From: Haloarcula limicola | GTDB lineage: Archaea > Halobacteriota > Halobacteria > Halobacteriales > Haloarculaceae | DNA length: 64,000 bases | Direction: 5' to 3' | NCBI RefSeq assembly: GCF_010119205.1 | Contig: NZ_WRXM01000001.1 | Location: 1,426,001-1,490,000, forward strand | Shown: positions 55,146-64,000 of the stretch, piece by piece | Numbering within the stretch: position 1 is the stretch's first letter | Layout of the letters: every line of letters begins with the position of its first letter | Position numbers and translations under genes: made by a program | The notes under the pieces: generated by a model | Database searches by the model: none | Told to the model about the DNA's origin: nothing | What the model saw: only the letters and a program-made list of their open reading frames with translations

Positions 55146-56168
55146 ATGGCAGACCTCGGCAAAGTAGACCGCGAGTTCTTCGACGAGTACATCTACCCGA
55201 ACCTCGGCGCCGACCGCGAGGACGTGACGCTCGGCCCGCAGCACGGCGTCGATTTCGGCGTCATCGACGTGGGCGACCGAGCGGTCGCGATGGCGACCGA
55301 CCCCGTCTTCGTGATGCCCTCGCTGGGCTTCGAACGGGCCGCGTGGTTCGCCTTCCACATCCTGCTGAGCGACGTGGCCGTCTCGGGGCTCGCGCCGACG
55401 CACCTCTCTATCGACTTCAACCTCCCGCCGGAGATCACGGACGAGGAGTTCCGAACCGTCTGGGAGACGTTCGACGCGGAGGCCCGCGAGTTCGGCGTCT
55501 CCGTCGTCACCGGCCACACCGGCCGCTACGCCGGGTGTAACTACCCGATGGTCGGCGGCGCGACGAGCGTCTCGGTCGGGTCGTTCGACGAGTTGGTGCG
55601 CCCCGACGGCGCGCGGGTCGGCGACCGCGTCGTGATAACGAAGGGACCGGCCATCGAGGCGACCGGCCTGCTCTCGATTCAGTTCGAGTCGCTCATGGAA
55701 GGGGAACTGGACGGCGACGCTATCTCGGACGCCACCGACCGGTTCTACGACATGAGCCCCGTCAGGGACGCGCTGACGGCCGCCGCGGCCGGGCCGGTGA
55801 ACGCGATGCACGACGCCACCGAATGCGGCATCTACGGCGGCCTCTACGAGATGGCGCGGGCCGCGGGCGTCGGCATCGAGTTAGAGACCGAGCGGGTGCC
55901 GATGCAACCGGGCGTCCGCGAAGCCTGCGACTTCTTCGGTATCGACCCGTGGATCTCCATCAGCGAGGGGACGCTGCTGGCGGCCGTCGACCCCGACGGC
56001 GTCGAGGACGTGCTGGCCGCGCTCGAATCGGAGGGAATCCCCGCGGCCGACGCTGGCGAAGTCACCGAGGAAAGCGGATTGGTCGTCGACGGCGAACCCA
56101 CGGACCACCCCGGGGTCGACCCCTTCTGGGGGACCTTCGAGGAGTACATGGGAAAGCTACAGGAGTGA
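55146..56168 (+). CDS. AIR synthase-family protein (PurM/HypE-like)
   Basis: The 340-residue protein has the PurM-like ATP-binding fold: MATDPVFVMPSLGFERAAWFAFHILLSDVAVSG is the N-terminal ATP-binding and dimer region, and VNAMHDATECGIYGGLYEMARAAGVGIELE is the typical glycine-rich C-terminal part. HypE, ThiL, SelD and PurM share this fold, and the sequence is closest in layout to a group of archaeal HypE-like proteins. No hydrogenase or hyp genes are present, so a role outside hydrogenase maturation is likely. Its substrate is unknown. Confidence 0.8.
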   Translation: MADLGKVDREFFDEYIYPNLGADREDVTLGPQHGVDFGVIDVGDRAVAMATDPVFVMPSLGFERAAWFAFHILLSDVAVSGLAPTHLSIDFNLPPEITDEEFRTVWETFDAEAREFGVSVVTGHTGRYAGCNYPMVGGATSVSVGSFDELVRPDGARVGDRVVITKGPAIEATGLLSIQFESLMEGELDGDAISDATDRFYDMSPVRDALTAAAAGPVNAMHDATECGIYGGLYEMARAAGVGIELETERVPMQPGVREACDFFGIDPWISISEGTLLAAVDPDGVEDVLAALESEGIPAADAGEVTEESGLVVDGEPTDHPGVDPFWGTFEEYMGKLQE

Positions 56169-56169
56169 G

Positions 56170-56334
56170 TTACGCGCTCGTTCGTTCCGACGAGGGGCCT
56201 ACTTCGACGGCATAGCTGGACTGGAGCCACGCCTCCGGGTTCTGCGTGTCGTAGACGACGGTGTCGCCGCCGCCGGTGGTGAAGGTGCCGTACTGCTCGG
56301 TCGCGTCGTCGGAATCGTTCGATGCCGGTTCCAT
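56170..56334 (-). CDS. Small haloarchaeal protein (DUF7331-like)
   Basis: This 54-residue protein begins MEPASNDSDDATEQYGTFTTGGGDTVVYDTQNPEAWLQSSYAVEVG. The VVYDTQNPEAWLQSS motif resembles the haloarchaeal DUF7331 family of tiny proteins, which carry this segment near the C-terminus. The start at 56334 is preceded at about 28-35 bases by CGCTTATGTG, a plausible TATA element. Its stop is two bases from the AIR synthase stop, in convergent orientation. Function is unknown. Confidence 0.65.
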   Translation of the reverse strand: MEPASNDSDDATEQYGTFTTGGGDTVVYDTQNPEAWLQSSYAVEVGPSSERTSA

Positions 56335-56381
56335 CGTACACCGGTTTTCAGTGGGTTCGAACACATAAGCGTTTCCCAGGA

Positions 56382-56404
56382 ATGCTTAAGAGTATTATTA
56401 GCAT
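56382..56404. promoter_or_regulatory. Candidate operator/promoter palindrome upstream of thiD
   Basis: ATGCT-N13-AGCAT lies in an AT-rich stretch between the divergent DUF7331-like and thiD genes, about 120 bases before the thiD start. It overlaps a CTTAAG TATA-like element. It could be a thiamine-related regulatory site, but symmetry is short. Confidence 0.25.
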
Positions 56405-56522
56405 ACTAGGACAGCGCCCGGATTGCCGGTTTGTCCGTCCCGTCTCCGTCTTCGCCTCCCGACAGAGCGGCGATCCCCGCGAGACCAGCACCGCTTTGGG
56501 GCCGCCGGTCGACGGCACGCGT

Positions 56523-57875
56523 ATGCCACGAGCGGACGCACCGGTTTCGCCGCCGGTCGTGCTCACCATCGCGGGCAGCGATTCCGGCGGCGGAGCCGGG
56601 ATTCAGGCCGATCTGAAGACCATCGAGGCCGGCGGCGCGTTCGGGACGAGCGCCGTCACGAGTGTCACGGCACAGAACACGACCGGCGTGCGGGGCCAGC
56701 ATCTCCTGCCGACCGAGGAGATCGAGGCCCAGATTCGGGCTGTCCGCGAGGACTTCGAGGTCGCCGCCGTCAAGACCGGGATGCTCGCCGCCAGCGAGGT
56801 CGTCGACCTCGTGGTCGAGGCCGCCGCCGACCTCCCGAACCTCGTCGTCGACCCGGTGATGGTCGCCACGTCCGGCGACCGGCTACTCGAACCAGAAGCC
56901 GAAGCCGCCTACGAGCGGCTCGTCGCCGAGGCGGCGCTCGTCACGCCCAACGCCGACGAGGCCGAGGTGTTGACCGACCGCGAGATCGCGGATCCCGACG
57001 ACGCCGAGGCGGCGGGGCGGGACCTCGTCGAGATGGGAGCCGACGCGGCGCTCGTCAAGGGCGGGCACGTCCCCGGCGACGAGATCGTCGACACGCTCGT
57101 CACCGCCGACTCGGTGACGACGTTCCGCCACGACCGGGTCGACACCGAGGCGACCCACGGGTCGGGGTGTACGCTCTCCTCGGCCGTCGCGACGCGACTG
57201 GCCCACGGTGACGACCTCACCGCGGCCGTCGGCAGCGGCATCGACCTGCTCTCGCGGGCGGTGCGGTACAACCTCGACGTGGGCGAGGGGCCGGGCGCGG
57301 TCCACCACATGGTCGAGGTCCGCAACGAGGCCGCCCGCCACGAGACGAGCGAAGCCGTCGAGGGAATCGTCTCGGCGCTCGCGGAGGGCGGGGCCGCACC
57401 GCTGCTTCCCGAAAGCGGTGCCGCCGTCGCCGGCGCGACGCCCTACGCCGAGACGCCCGGCGAGGTCGCGGGTGTCGAGGGCGTGCCGCCGGAGTCAGCG
57501 GGCGACGGCCGCTCGAACCGCTGCGTGCGTTTCGGCGCGTCAGCGGCCCTCGGGGCGCGCCTGTTGGCCGCCCGCGAGTGCGACTCCGAACTCCGGTTCG
57601 CGGTCACCTGGCGAGCGAGCGAGCGCGTCGAATCGGCCCTCGAAACCCTCGACTGGTCGGTCGCGACGGTCGACGCCGCGGACCGTCCGGGGGACGTACC
57701 GGAAGACGAGACTGCCACGTGGAGCGTTTCGCGAGCGTTCGAGACGAGCGGGGAGTCGCCGGTCGCGCTCGTCGCTCGCGACGAGGGCGTCGCCGAGGAG
57801 GTCACTCTTTTCGCGCCGTCTGTCGAGGGGCTACTGGACCGGGTCGAGCGACTGACCGACGCGGTCGAGAACTGA
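56523..57875 (+). CDS. thiD: ThiD-ThiN: HMP(-P) kinase fused to thiamine-phosphate synthase
   Basis: The 450-residue protein has an N-terminal ThiD domain (about 1-270): AGSDSGGGAGIQADLKTIEAGG binds the hydroxymethylpyrimidine substrate, GHVPGDEIVD and HGSGCTLSSA carry the later motif with Cys216. The C-terminal domain (about 285-450; RCVRFGASAALGARLLAARECDSELRFAVTW) is ThiN, which joins HMP-PP and thiazole phosphate where the usual ThiE is absent. The ATG at 56523 places the ThiD strand near the start; the upstream in-frame part is unrelated. It makes thiamine phosphate in the cytosol. Confidence 0.92.
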   Translation: MPRADAPVSPPVVLTIAGSDSGGGAGIQADLKTIEAGGAFGTSAVTSVTAQNTTGVRGQHLLPTEEIEAQIRAVREDFEVAAVKTGMLAASEVVDLVVEAAADLPNLVVDPVMVATSGDRLLEPEAEAAYERLVAEAALVTPNADEAEVLTDREIADPDDAEAAGRDLVEMGADAALVKGGHVPGDEIVDTLVTADSVTTFRHDRVDTEATHGSGCTLSSAVATRLAHGDDLTAAVGSGIDLLSRAVRYNLDVGEGPGAVHHMVEVRNEAARHETSEAVEGIVSALAEGGAAPLLPESGAAVAGATPYAETPGEVAGVEGVPPESAGDGRSNRCVRFGASAALGARLLAARECDSELRFAVTWRASERVESALETLDWSVATVDAADRPGDVPEDETATWSVSRAFETSGESPVALVARDEGVAEEVTLFAPSVEGLLDRVERLTDAVEN

Positions 57876-57903
57876 GCGGGGTTCGGAACTGCGAGCGGCG
57901 ACG

Positions 57904-58149
57904 CTACAGGTCCGATTTGAGTCGGACCTCGTCGTCGTCGATGCTCGCCACCTGCGAGGAGTCTAGTTTGTAATCGTCGTCGTCGACGTTCTCCCAGCCG
58001 AGCGTCGACATGATCTTATCCGTGATCCCCGGGTCCGGGTCGACGTACGCCGCGCCGCCGCGGAACCCCGAGATGACGCCGACCTCGTCGCCGCGGTTGT
58101 TCACGACCCGCTTGCCCTCGTCCTCTTCGGTGAGGTTCGTTCGTGCCAT
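57904..58149 (-). CDS. PRC-barrel-like small protein, 81 residues
   Basis: This 81-residue acidic protein (MARTNLTEEDEGKRVVNNRGDEVGVISGFRGGAAYVDPDPGITDKIMSTLGW...) matches the small PRC-barrel domain fold, with the characteristic opening KRVVNNRGDEVGVI. Such domains occur in ribosome maturation protein RimM and as stand-alone haloarchaeal proteins. The end has no extra domain. It converges with thiD, its stop being about 28 bases from the thiD end, and it lies ahead of the ferritin-like gene on the same strand. Confidence 0.75.
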   Translation of the reverse strand: MARTNLTEEDEGKRVVNNRGDEVGVISGFRGGAAYVDPDPGITDKIMSTLGWENVDDDDYKLDSSQVASIDDDEVRLKSDL

Positions 58150-58286
58150 TGCAGTAACTCGTGTCCAGAGAGACGGCATTGTTATATTGGCGCAACCGCG
58201 GGCCGAGCGGAGACGAATTGCACCTACTGCTCGATAAGAAGACGTTACAGCGGCGAAAAATCGCGTTCGCGCCCGTCTCGGCGGCG

Positions 58287-58742
58287 TCAGTCGTTCCGAT
58301 ACTCCTTGCGGAAGCCCCGGAACTCAGTCCGGTGGGCCTCCTCGTCGGCGAGGATGGTCACCGCGAGGTCCTCGGTGACCGGGTCGTCGGCCGCCTCGGC
58401 GGCGTCGACGAGGTCGCGGTACGTCTGGATGGCGTCGTTCTCGGCGTCGAGGACGCCCTCGATGACCGCCAGCACGTCGGTGGTGTTCTCCGGCGGCTGC
58501 AGGGAGTCCTGCCGAGCGACGAACTCCGAGGACCCCGGTATCTGGGCGTCGAGTTGTTTGAGCCGCTGTCCGAGCTGTTCGGCGTGGCCGAGTTCCTCCT
58601 GGATGTCCTCCCGGAGACTCTGTTTTATCTCTTCGGCACGCACGCCGTCGAGCGCGATGGCGTTCGTCTGGTAGTTCATGACCGTCTCCATCTCGTCGCC
58701 GTAGGCCTGTCGCAGCAGGTCGATGACGGTGTCGTCTGCCAT
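58287..58742 (-). CDS. Ferritin-like di-iron protein
   Basis: The 151-residue protein is all helical and shows a four-helix-bundle pattern with carboxylates and histidines at helix positions expected for a di-iron site: EMETVMNYQTNA, EELGHAEQLGQRL, ENDAIQTYRDLVDAAE and LADEEAHRTEFRGF. The EExxH pairs (EELGH, DEEAH) are typical ligands. It resembles bacterioferritin-like or Dps-related proteins of haloarchaea and could act in iron storage or oxidant defence. Heme-binding Met cannot be assigned. Confidence 0.78.
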   Translation of the reverse strand: MADDTVIDLLRQAYGDEMETVMNYQTNAIALDGVRAEEIKQSLREDIQEELGHAEQLGQRLKQLDAQIPGSSEFVARQDSLQPPENTTDVLAVIEGVLDAENDAIQTYRDLVDAAEAADDPVTEDLAVTILADEEAHRTEFRGFRKEYRND

Positions 58743-58929
58743 ACAGCCGTCTTTCGCGACCGAGACTTAAACAAACCCGGTGGTTAAATCGAGGAACCAA
58801 TCGCCTACCGGGAGATGGCGATGCGTACCGCCGCCCCGTCGCGTGAACACGCCCCGGGAGCTGTCAGTAAGCCATCTGGAGCCGGAAGCGTAATCAAGCC
58901 GTTCGATCCGATACAGTAGTATTACCGCC

Positions 58930-59661
58930 GTGCAGTCGAGCGACGACGACGTGACGGACCCCCGCCTCCGCGAGGAGTGTCTCGAACGGATCCCGGGAGC
59001 GACGAGCGACGTCCTCCTCGTCGGCGTCGTCCACGACCACCCCGCGAGCACGTACCGAATCAGGACCGTTCTCGACCGCGAGGCGCCGGCGACCCTCGCA
59101 CTCGAACTCCCGCCGCTCGCCGTGCCGCTGTTCGAACAGCACGCGGCCGACGAGCGGACGCCGCCGCCCTTCGGCGGCGAGATGAGCGCGGCGATACAGG
59201 CCGCGGACGCCGCCCGGGTCGTCGGCATCGACGGCCCGACGCCGACGTTTCTCCGTCATCTCGTCGGCTGTCTGTACCGGGAGCGAGCGACGCTCTCGGC
59301 CGTCTGTGACACGGTGCGAGCGCTCCGCTCGGCGACGAGGGAGGCAGCGACCTGCCGAGTGGCCGCCGCCGTCGCCGCACGGACTGGGCTACGGGTCGCC
59401 GTCGACGCGCCGGCGACGTACGACGTGGGTTCGGACGACGAACCCGACAGGCAGGCCACAGACGAACGCGAGCGGATTCGAGCGGCGAACTCGATGTTGT
59501 CGGCGTTCGAGCCGCCGACGGCCGCCGCGGTTCGCACAGCGGCGCGCGAGCGACACATGGCCGAGCGGCTGGCCTCGCTCCGAACGGCCGGCGACGTCGT
59601 GGCCGTCGTCGGGATGGCGCATCTTGAGGGCGTACGGGAGTGTCTCGTCGACGCCGAGTGA
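58930..59661 (+). CDS. TraB-like protein
   Basis: The 243-residue protein shows the TraB/GumN-type pattern: VLLVGVVHDHPASTYRIRTVLDREAPATLALELPPLAVPLF near the start and RERHMAERLASLRTAGDVVAVVGMAHLEGVRE near the end. The paired motifs with conserved Glu and His residues (VHDHP, ALELPP, GMAHL) have led to suggestions of a metal-dependent enzymatic fold, including pheromone shutdown. It starts at GTG (58930). No membrane segment follows, unlike larger archaeal TraB proteins. Confidence 0.7.
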   Translation: MQSSDDDVTDPRLREECLERIPGATSDVLLVGVVHDHPASTYRIRTVLDREAPATLALELPPLAVPLFEQHAADERTPPPFGGEMSAAIQAADAARVVGIDGPTPTFLRHLVGCLYRERATLSAVCDTVRALRSATREAATCRVAAAVAARTGLRVAVDAPATYDVGSDDEPDRQATDERERIRAANSMLSAFEPPTAAAVRTAARERHMAERLASLRTAGDVVAVVGMAHLEGVRECLVDAE

Positions 59662-59765
59662 CTACCATCGGCACGAAGATAACCGAGTCACAGCAGGGTC
59701 GGGATGTGCGCGGGTCGAACACGACCGGCCCTCTCTCTTTAGGGGCCGACCGATAGAGTCGGGAC

Positions 59766-60401
59766 ATGAGCGAGACATCGACCGACGAACGCATCACGGT
59801 CTACTCCGACTACGTCTGTCCGTTCTGCTACCTCGGCCGCGAGTCACTCAGACAGTATCAGGCGGACCGTGAGGACGAACTGGAGATCGACTGGCACCCC
59901 TACGACCTGCGGAGTCAGAAGCGCGGTCCGGACGGGAGCATCGACCACTCCGTGGACGACGGGAAGGACGAGGAGTACTACGAGGAGGCCAAACAGGGCG
60001 TCCGTCGCTTACAGGAGCAGTACGACGTGGAGATGGACCTCGATATCGCCACGGACATCGACTCGCTGCCCGCGCAGGTCGTCTCCTACGCGGTGAAGGA
60101 GCGCGAGGACTACGAGACGTGGCTGACCTTCGACAGAGCCGTCTTCGACGCGCTCTGGCAGGAGGGACGCGACATCGGCGACGCGGACGTGCTGGTCGAA
60201 CTCGCGACCGAGGCCGGCGTCGACGCCGACGCGGTCCGGGACGCGCTCGACGACGCTTCGCTCCGGGAGCAGATCCACGAGCAGTTCGCGGCGGCCCGAC
60301 GGCAGGGCGTCACGGGCGTCCCGACGTTCGCGTACGACGGCCACGCCGCCCGCGGGGCGGTGCCGCCCGAACAGCTCGAGCGGCTGGTCGAAGGCACCTG
60401 A
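59766..60401 (+). CDS. DsbA/FrnE-like thiol oxidoreductase
   Basis: The 211-residue cytosolic protein has a thioredoxin fold with CPFC (Cys18, Cys21) and a large helical insertion, and the cis-proline loop GVTGVPTFAYDG near residue 183. That matches the FrnE branch of DsbA-like proteins, including 2-hydroxychromene-2-carboxylate isomerase relatives. It has no signal peptide, so it probably acts in the cytosol as a thiol-disulfide oxidoreductase or isomerase. It ends three bases before the convergent dehydrogenase gene. Confidence 0.87.
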   Translation: MSETSTDERITVYSDYVCPFCYLGRESLRQYQADREDELEIDWHPYDLRSQKRGPDGSIDHSVDDGKDEEYYEEAKQGVRRLQEQYDVEMDLDIATDIDSLPAQVVSYAVKEREDYETWLTFDRAVFDALWQEGRDIGDADVLVELATEAGVDADAVRDALDDASLREQIHEQFAAARRQGVTGVPTFAYDGHAARGAVPPEQLERLVEGT

Positions 60402-60404
60402 GAC

Positions 60405-61355
<951 letters not shown>

Positions 61356-61447
61356 TTAGTCGTTTCGCCGAGCGATTCGAGCGCGCTCCGGTCGGGAGAG
61401 CGGCCGCTCGCCGGGGTACACACGAAGAAGATCCGCTGAACGCGGCG

Positions 61448-61627
61448 TTACTTCCGACGCGGGGAACGGGCTTCGACGCGCATCTCGACGTAGCGGCCCG
61501 GCCACGTCGCCACGTGCTTTCGAACGGCCCGAGCGACCCCCGCGACGAACCCGTCCGTCGGGGCAGGATCGACCGCGTCGTGACTGTCGTCCTGCTCCGT
61601 CTCGATCGGTCCCTCGGGAAAACTCAT
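61448..61627 (-). CDS. Small hypothetical protein, 59 residues
   Basis: The 59-residue protein begins MSFPEGPIETEQDDSHDAVDPAPTDGFVAGVARAVRKHVATWPGRYVEMRVEARSPRRK, and is acidic at the start but basic at the end. A hydrophobic-basic middle (GFVAGVARAVRKHVATW) could be an amphipathic helix. No family was recognised. The start at 61627 precedes an AT-rich, possible promoter region with GGTACAATAAACG. It could also be a chance frame, hence the moderate confidence. Confidence 0.45.
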   Translation of the reverse strand: MSFPEGPIETEQDDSHDAVDPAPTDGFVAGVARAVRKHVATWPGRYVEMRVEARSPRRK

Positions 61628-61820
61628 TGCGTCACGGACTAGCACGGTCGGTACAATAAACGTTAGGGATTCGAGAGCGCGCACGCGAGCGGGACCGAAC
61701 CTCGTTTACTCAGATTATTCCGCGACAATTGCGACATCTTGCACTATTGTTGAGTGAAAAACGGAAACACAGACAACAACGCACTTATACTCGAGTTTCC
61801 AAAACAGGGCTCACGCTTCA

Positions 61821-62918
61821 ATGACCTCGTCGTCACCCACGGGAAGCATCCAAAAGACGTTTCTGAAGTACCAGCACGTCTTCGTGTTCCTCGCGCCGCT
61901 GGCGTTCGTGGTGGGCGTTTACTTCTTCGCGCCCACGTCGCCCGCCGACCCCGGAACCGGCTACTGGCTGGAGTACTGGTGGCTGTTCCTCGCGTTCATC
62001 GTCGGCGCGACCATCGTCAACACGGTCGGCATCAGCGGGTCGGCGCTGTTCGTCCCCTTCCTCATCTTCGTCTTCCCGGTCGTCGCCGGTGAGACGCTCA
62101 CGCCGGAGACGCTCGTGAAGATCGGCCTCATCAGCGAGTCGTTCGGCCTGTCGAGTTCGGCGCTCGCGTTCATCCAGTACGGACTGGTGGACCGACGATT
62201 GGCGCTCACGCTGGTCGGCGGCGGCATCCCGTTCGTCGTCGCCGGAGCGCTGCTCTCCTTCGTCATCCCGGCGCCGGTGTTCCACGCGATGCTCGGGCTC
62301 GCACTCATCGCGGCGTCGTACCTGCTGTTCAAGGCCGATCTCGCACACGAAGAGCCGGAGTCGAGTGGCGACGAGTCGAGCGTCTCGGCCGACGGGGGTA
62401 CCGACGACGGTCTGCCCAACGACGACGACAAGCTCGGCCCGGCCGGCGTCGAGAAGGACGACTCGGGGACCGTCACGCGCGTCGACCGCGACGGAAACGA
62501 CTACGGCTACTCCCACGGCGGCTACCTCGAACGGTTCGCCAACTACAGCATCGGTGGCGTCTTCCAGGGGCTGGCCGGGTTCGGTATCGGCGAACTCGGT
62601 ATCATCTCGATGCTCCGCACCGACGTGCCGGTTCGCGTCGCCATCGGGACCAACCACATCGTCGTCGCTACGACGGCCATCCTCGCGTCGCTCGTCCACG
62701 TCTTCGGCGGTAGCCTCGTCCCCGGCGCGCACAGCATCAGCCTCGCGTCGACTCCGTGGAACATGGTCGTCTGGACGGTCCCCGCCACCGCGACGGGCGG
62801 GCAGATCGCCCCCTACGTCTCCGCTGCACTGGACACCGAGATCATCAAGAAGGGCGTCGGCGCGCTGTTCGCTATCATCTCCGTCGCGCTGTTCCTGATG
62901 GCCGGCGGTGCTTTCTAA
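61821..62918 (+). CDS. TauE/SafE-like (TSUP) membrane transporter
   Basis: The 365-residue protein has eight to nine hydrophobic segments and the TSUP family pattern of two related halves: GATIVNTVGISGSALFVPFLIF in the first half and the GVFQGLAGFGIGELGIISML segment in the second. A polar acidic loop of about 70 residues (about 178-240, PESSGDESSVSADGG...) lies between them and is unusual in length. TSUP proteins move sulfite, sulfonates or other anions. A universal stress protein gene follows 24 bases later, a common haloarchaeal pairing. An AT-rich promoter region with ACTTATACTC lies about 30 bases upstream. Confidence 0.83.
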   Translation: MTSSSPTGSIQKTFLKYQHVFVFLAPLAFVVGVYFFAPTSPADPGTGYWLEYWWLFLAFIVGATIVNTVGISGSALFVPFLIFVFPVVAGETLTPETLVKIGLISESFGLSSSALAFIQYGLVDRRLALTLVGGGIPFVVAGALLSFVIPAPVFHAMLGLALIAASYLLFKADLAHEEPESSGDESSVSADGGTDDGLPNDDDKLGPAGVEKDDSGTVTRVDRDGNDYGYSHGGYLERFANYSIGGVFQGLAGFGIGELGIISMLRTDVPVRVAIGTNHIVVATTAILASLVHVFGGSLVPGAHSISLASTPWNMVVWTVPATATGGQIAPYVSAALDTEIIKKGVGALFAIISVALFLMAGGAF

Positions 62919-62942
62919 CCTCCGGGCGTTCTCCGTCCGGGC

Positions 62943-63380
62943 ATGTATGACGATATCTTGCTCCCGACCGACGGCAGCGACGGCATCGCCGCGGCCGCCG
63001 AGCACGCCGGGAACTTCGCCGAGTCGTTCGACGCGACCGTCCACGTCCTCTCGGTCGTCGACACGCGTAACCGCTTCGAGAGCCCGACCAGCGGGCTCTC
63101 GGCAGAGGCGTGGACAGAGGCCGAAGAGGACCGTGCGACGGAGGCCGTAGAAGACACCGTCGCCGAACTCTCCGACGATATCGCGGTGGAGACGGTCGTC
63201 AGAGAGGGCGTCCCTCGGACGGAGATCCTGGAGTACGTCGGAGACGAGGCGATGGATCTCATCATGATGGGTACGCACGGTCGAACTGGTATCGACCACT
63301 ACCTCATCGGCAGCGTCGCCGAGAAGGTCGTCCGTCGCTCACCGGTCCCGGTGACGACCGTGCGGGTGGGCAACGAGTAG
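62943..63380 (+). CDS. Universal stress protein (UspA family)
   Basis: The 145-residue protein has the UspA fold: MYDDILLPTDGSDGIAAAAEHA at the N-terminus with the ATP-binding GTHGRTGIDHYLIGSV (GxHG-x9-G-S) near residues 109-124. The GxxG motif suggests nucleotide binding. It lies 24 bases after the TSUP gene and presumably shares its transcript, so it may regulate or sense the state of that transporter. Haloarchaea have many UspA paralogues with diverse stress roles. Confidence 0.92.
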   Translation: MYDDILLPTDGSDGIAAAAEHAGNFAESFDATVHVLSVVDTRNRFESPTSGLSAEAWTEAEEDRATEAVEDTVAELSDDIAVETVVREGVPRTEILEYVGDEAMDLIMMGTHGRTGIDHYLIGSVAEKVVRRSPVPVTTVRVGNE

Positions 63381-63438
63381 CGAGGGGCCGCCGGAACGAA
63401 GTGACGGTGACTCTTCGAAACGGAGACAGAGATACCAC

Positions 63439-63771
63439 TCAGCTCGATTCGACGAACGCGACGAGCTCCGCCGTCGGGACGAACCCGTCGGCGCGGCGGT
63501 CGACCAACTCCCCGTCGACGAAGAGCAGGAACGTCGGGACACTCCGGACGTCGAACGCCTCGACGGCGTCTAAGTCCTCCTTCGGGTTGAAGACAACGAC
63601 GGCCGCGTCGGTCGCTCGGGCGACGTTGTCGAGGATCGGCTCCATCGATTGGCAGATGGTACACCCCTCGGTGCGGACCATCGTCAGCACGCGGTCGCTG
63701 TCCGCCAGTACGTCGTCTAATTCCGCGCGCGTTCGGACCGTGACCGGCCGGTCGTGGTCGGAAGCAGCCAT
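63439..63771 (-). CDS. Thioredoxin-family protein with CTIC motif
   Basis: The 110-residue protein has a thioredoxin fold: the active site EGCTICQSME (Cys37, Cys40) replaces the usual WCGPC, and the cis-proline loop is VRSVPTFLLF. The lack of Trp and the CTIC dipeptide suggest a different redox potential or a specialised partner. No signal peptide is visible. It converges on the universal stress protein gene. Confidence 0.85.
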   Translation of the reverse strand: MAASDHDRPVTVRTRAELDDVLADSDRVLTMVRTEGCTICQSMEPILDNVARATDAAVVVFNPKEDLDAVEAFDVRSVPTFLLFVDGELVDRRADGFVPTAELVAFVESS

Positions 63772-63837
63772 GTGGGGCGTACGGTCCGCGGCGGGGTAAG
63801 GGTTTCAGGCAGCGGTGGTCGTTCGCTCGGCCGTGAC

Positions 63838-64000
63838 TTACGCGGCGGACGAGCAGTCGACCCGATACTCGACCGTTCGATTCTCGGTCGTCTCAGCGAA
63901 GACGCTCTCGCCCTCGGCCCGCGCGCCGAACTCGACGGTCGCGTTCTGCTGGCCGCTCCCGGTGCAGTTGAACTGCACAGTGACATCGCGCTCCTCGCCG
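63838..64000 (-). CDS. Unidentified gene, 3' end only
   Basis: The last 54 codons of a leftward gene run in from the right edge (GEERDVTVQFNCTGSGQQ... to DCSSAA, stop at 63838-63840). The sequence is beta-rich with two cysteines and several Asn-x-Thr sites, which fits an exported or cell-surface beta-domain. Family and start are not visible, and no clear anchor is at the end. The stop lies 66 bases from the thioredoxin-family gene. Confidence 0.55.
   Translation of the reverse strand, partial: GEERDVTVQFNCTGSGQQNATVEFGARAEGESVFAETTENRTVEYRVDCSSAA

Noticed and set aside
56335-56522. TPP riboswitch before thiD
   Set aside because: Neither the CUGAGA nor the ACCUGA-type conserved core of the thi-box was found in the gap.

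Overview
The window is chromosomal DNA of an extremely halophilic archaeon (class Halobacteria). It is GC-rich, the predicted proteins are very acidic, several genes look leaderless with a TATA-like box about 25 bases before the start codon, and there are many haloarchaeal signature families: archaemetzincin, Sec61-beta, ABCE1/RLI, Orc1/Cdc6, eIF1, geranylgeranyl reductase, PGF-CTERM surface proteins and zinc-finger micro-proteins. The family Haloarculaceae is a reasonable guess, but the sequence alone does not prove it. No tRNA, rRNA, CRISPR array or insertion sequence was found.

Layout. 1-6.8 kb: nickel/cobalt ECF importer genes (cbiM, a CbiN-like PDGLE gene, start of cbiQ) diverge from nikR, followed by the urea ABC importer urtABCDE. 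Together they look like the uptake side of a urease system whose enzyme genes lie outside the window. 6.8-17.3 kb: housekeeping genes (PINc/VirB11-like ATPase, two zinc micro-proteins, EMC6-like protein, ABCE1, archaemetzincin, HAD phosphatase, F420 reductase, J-domain ferredoxin, thioredoxin, Sec61-beta). 17.3-19.8 kb: a lower-GC accessory patch with a lipoprotein and a PKD-domain cysteine-rich exported protein. 19.9-42.1 kb: FAU-1 RNA-binding protein, LVIVD-repeat protein, membrane proteins, UvrA, a 7TM sensor kinase, S9 peptidase, BNR-repeat protein, geranylgeranyl reductase, YihY, a YgfZ-like folate-binding protein, a PGF-CTERM adhesin-like protein, an atypical PfkB kinase and several zinc-ribbon proteins.

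42.3-52.8 kb: mutL, a HAD protein, unknown acidic proteins, eIF1, then orc1/cdc6 and mutS. The orc1 gene is bracketed by origin recognition boxes (ORBs): five direct, progressively degenerate copies between the ends of eIF1 and orc1, and an outward-facing inverted pair flanking an AT-richer stretch between orc1 and mutS. This is very probably a chromosomal replication origin of the oriC1 type and is the most notable structure in the window.

52.9-64 kb: a PGF-CTERM gluzincin-like protein, an AIR-synthase-family protein, fused ThiD-ThiN for thiamine synthesis, PRC-barrel, ferritin-like, TraB-like and DsbA/FrnE-like proteins, a D-2-hydroxyacid dehydrogenase, a TauE-like transporter paired with a universal stress protein, a thioredoxin-fold protein, and the 3' end of an unidentified gene. 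Gene functions are inferred from recognisable motifs and remembered family features; no database search was run.
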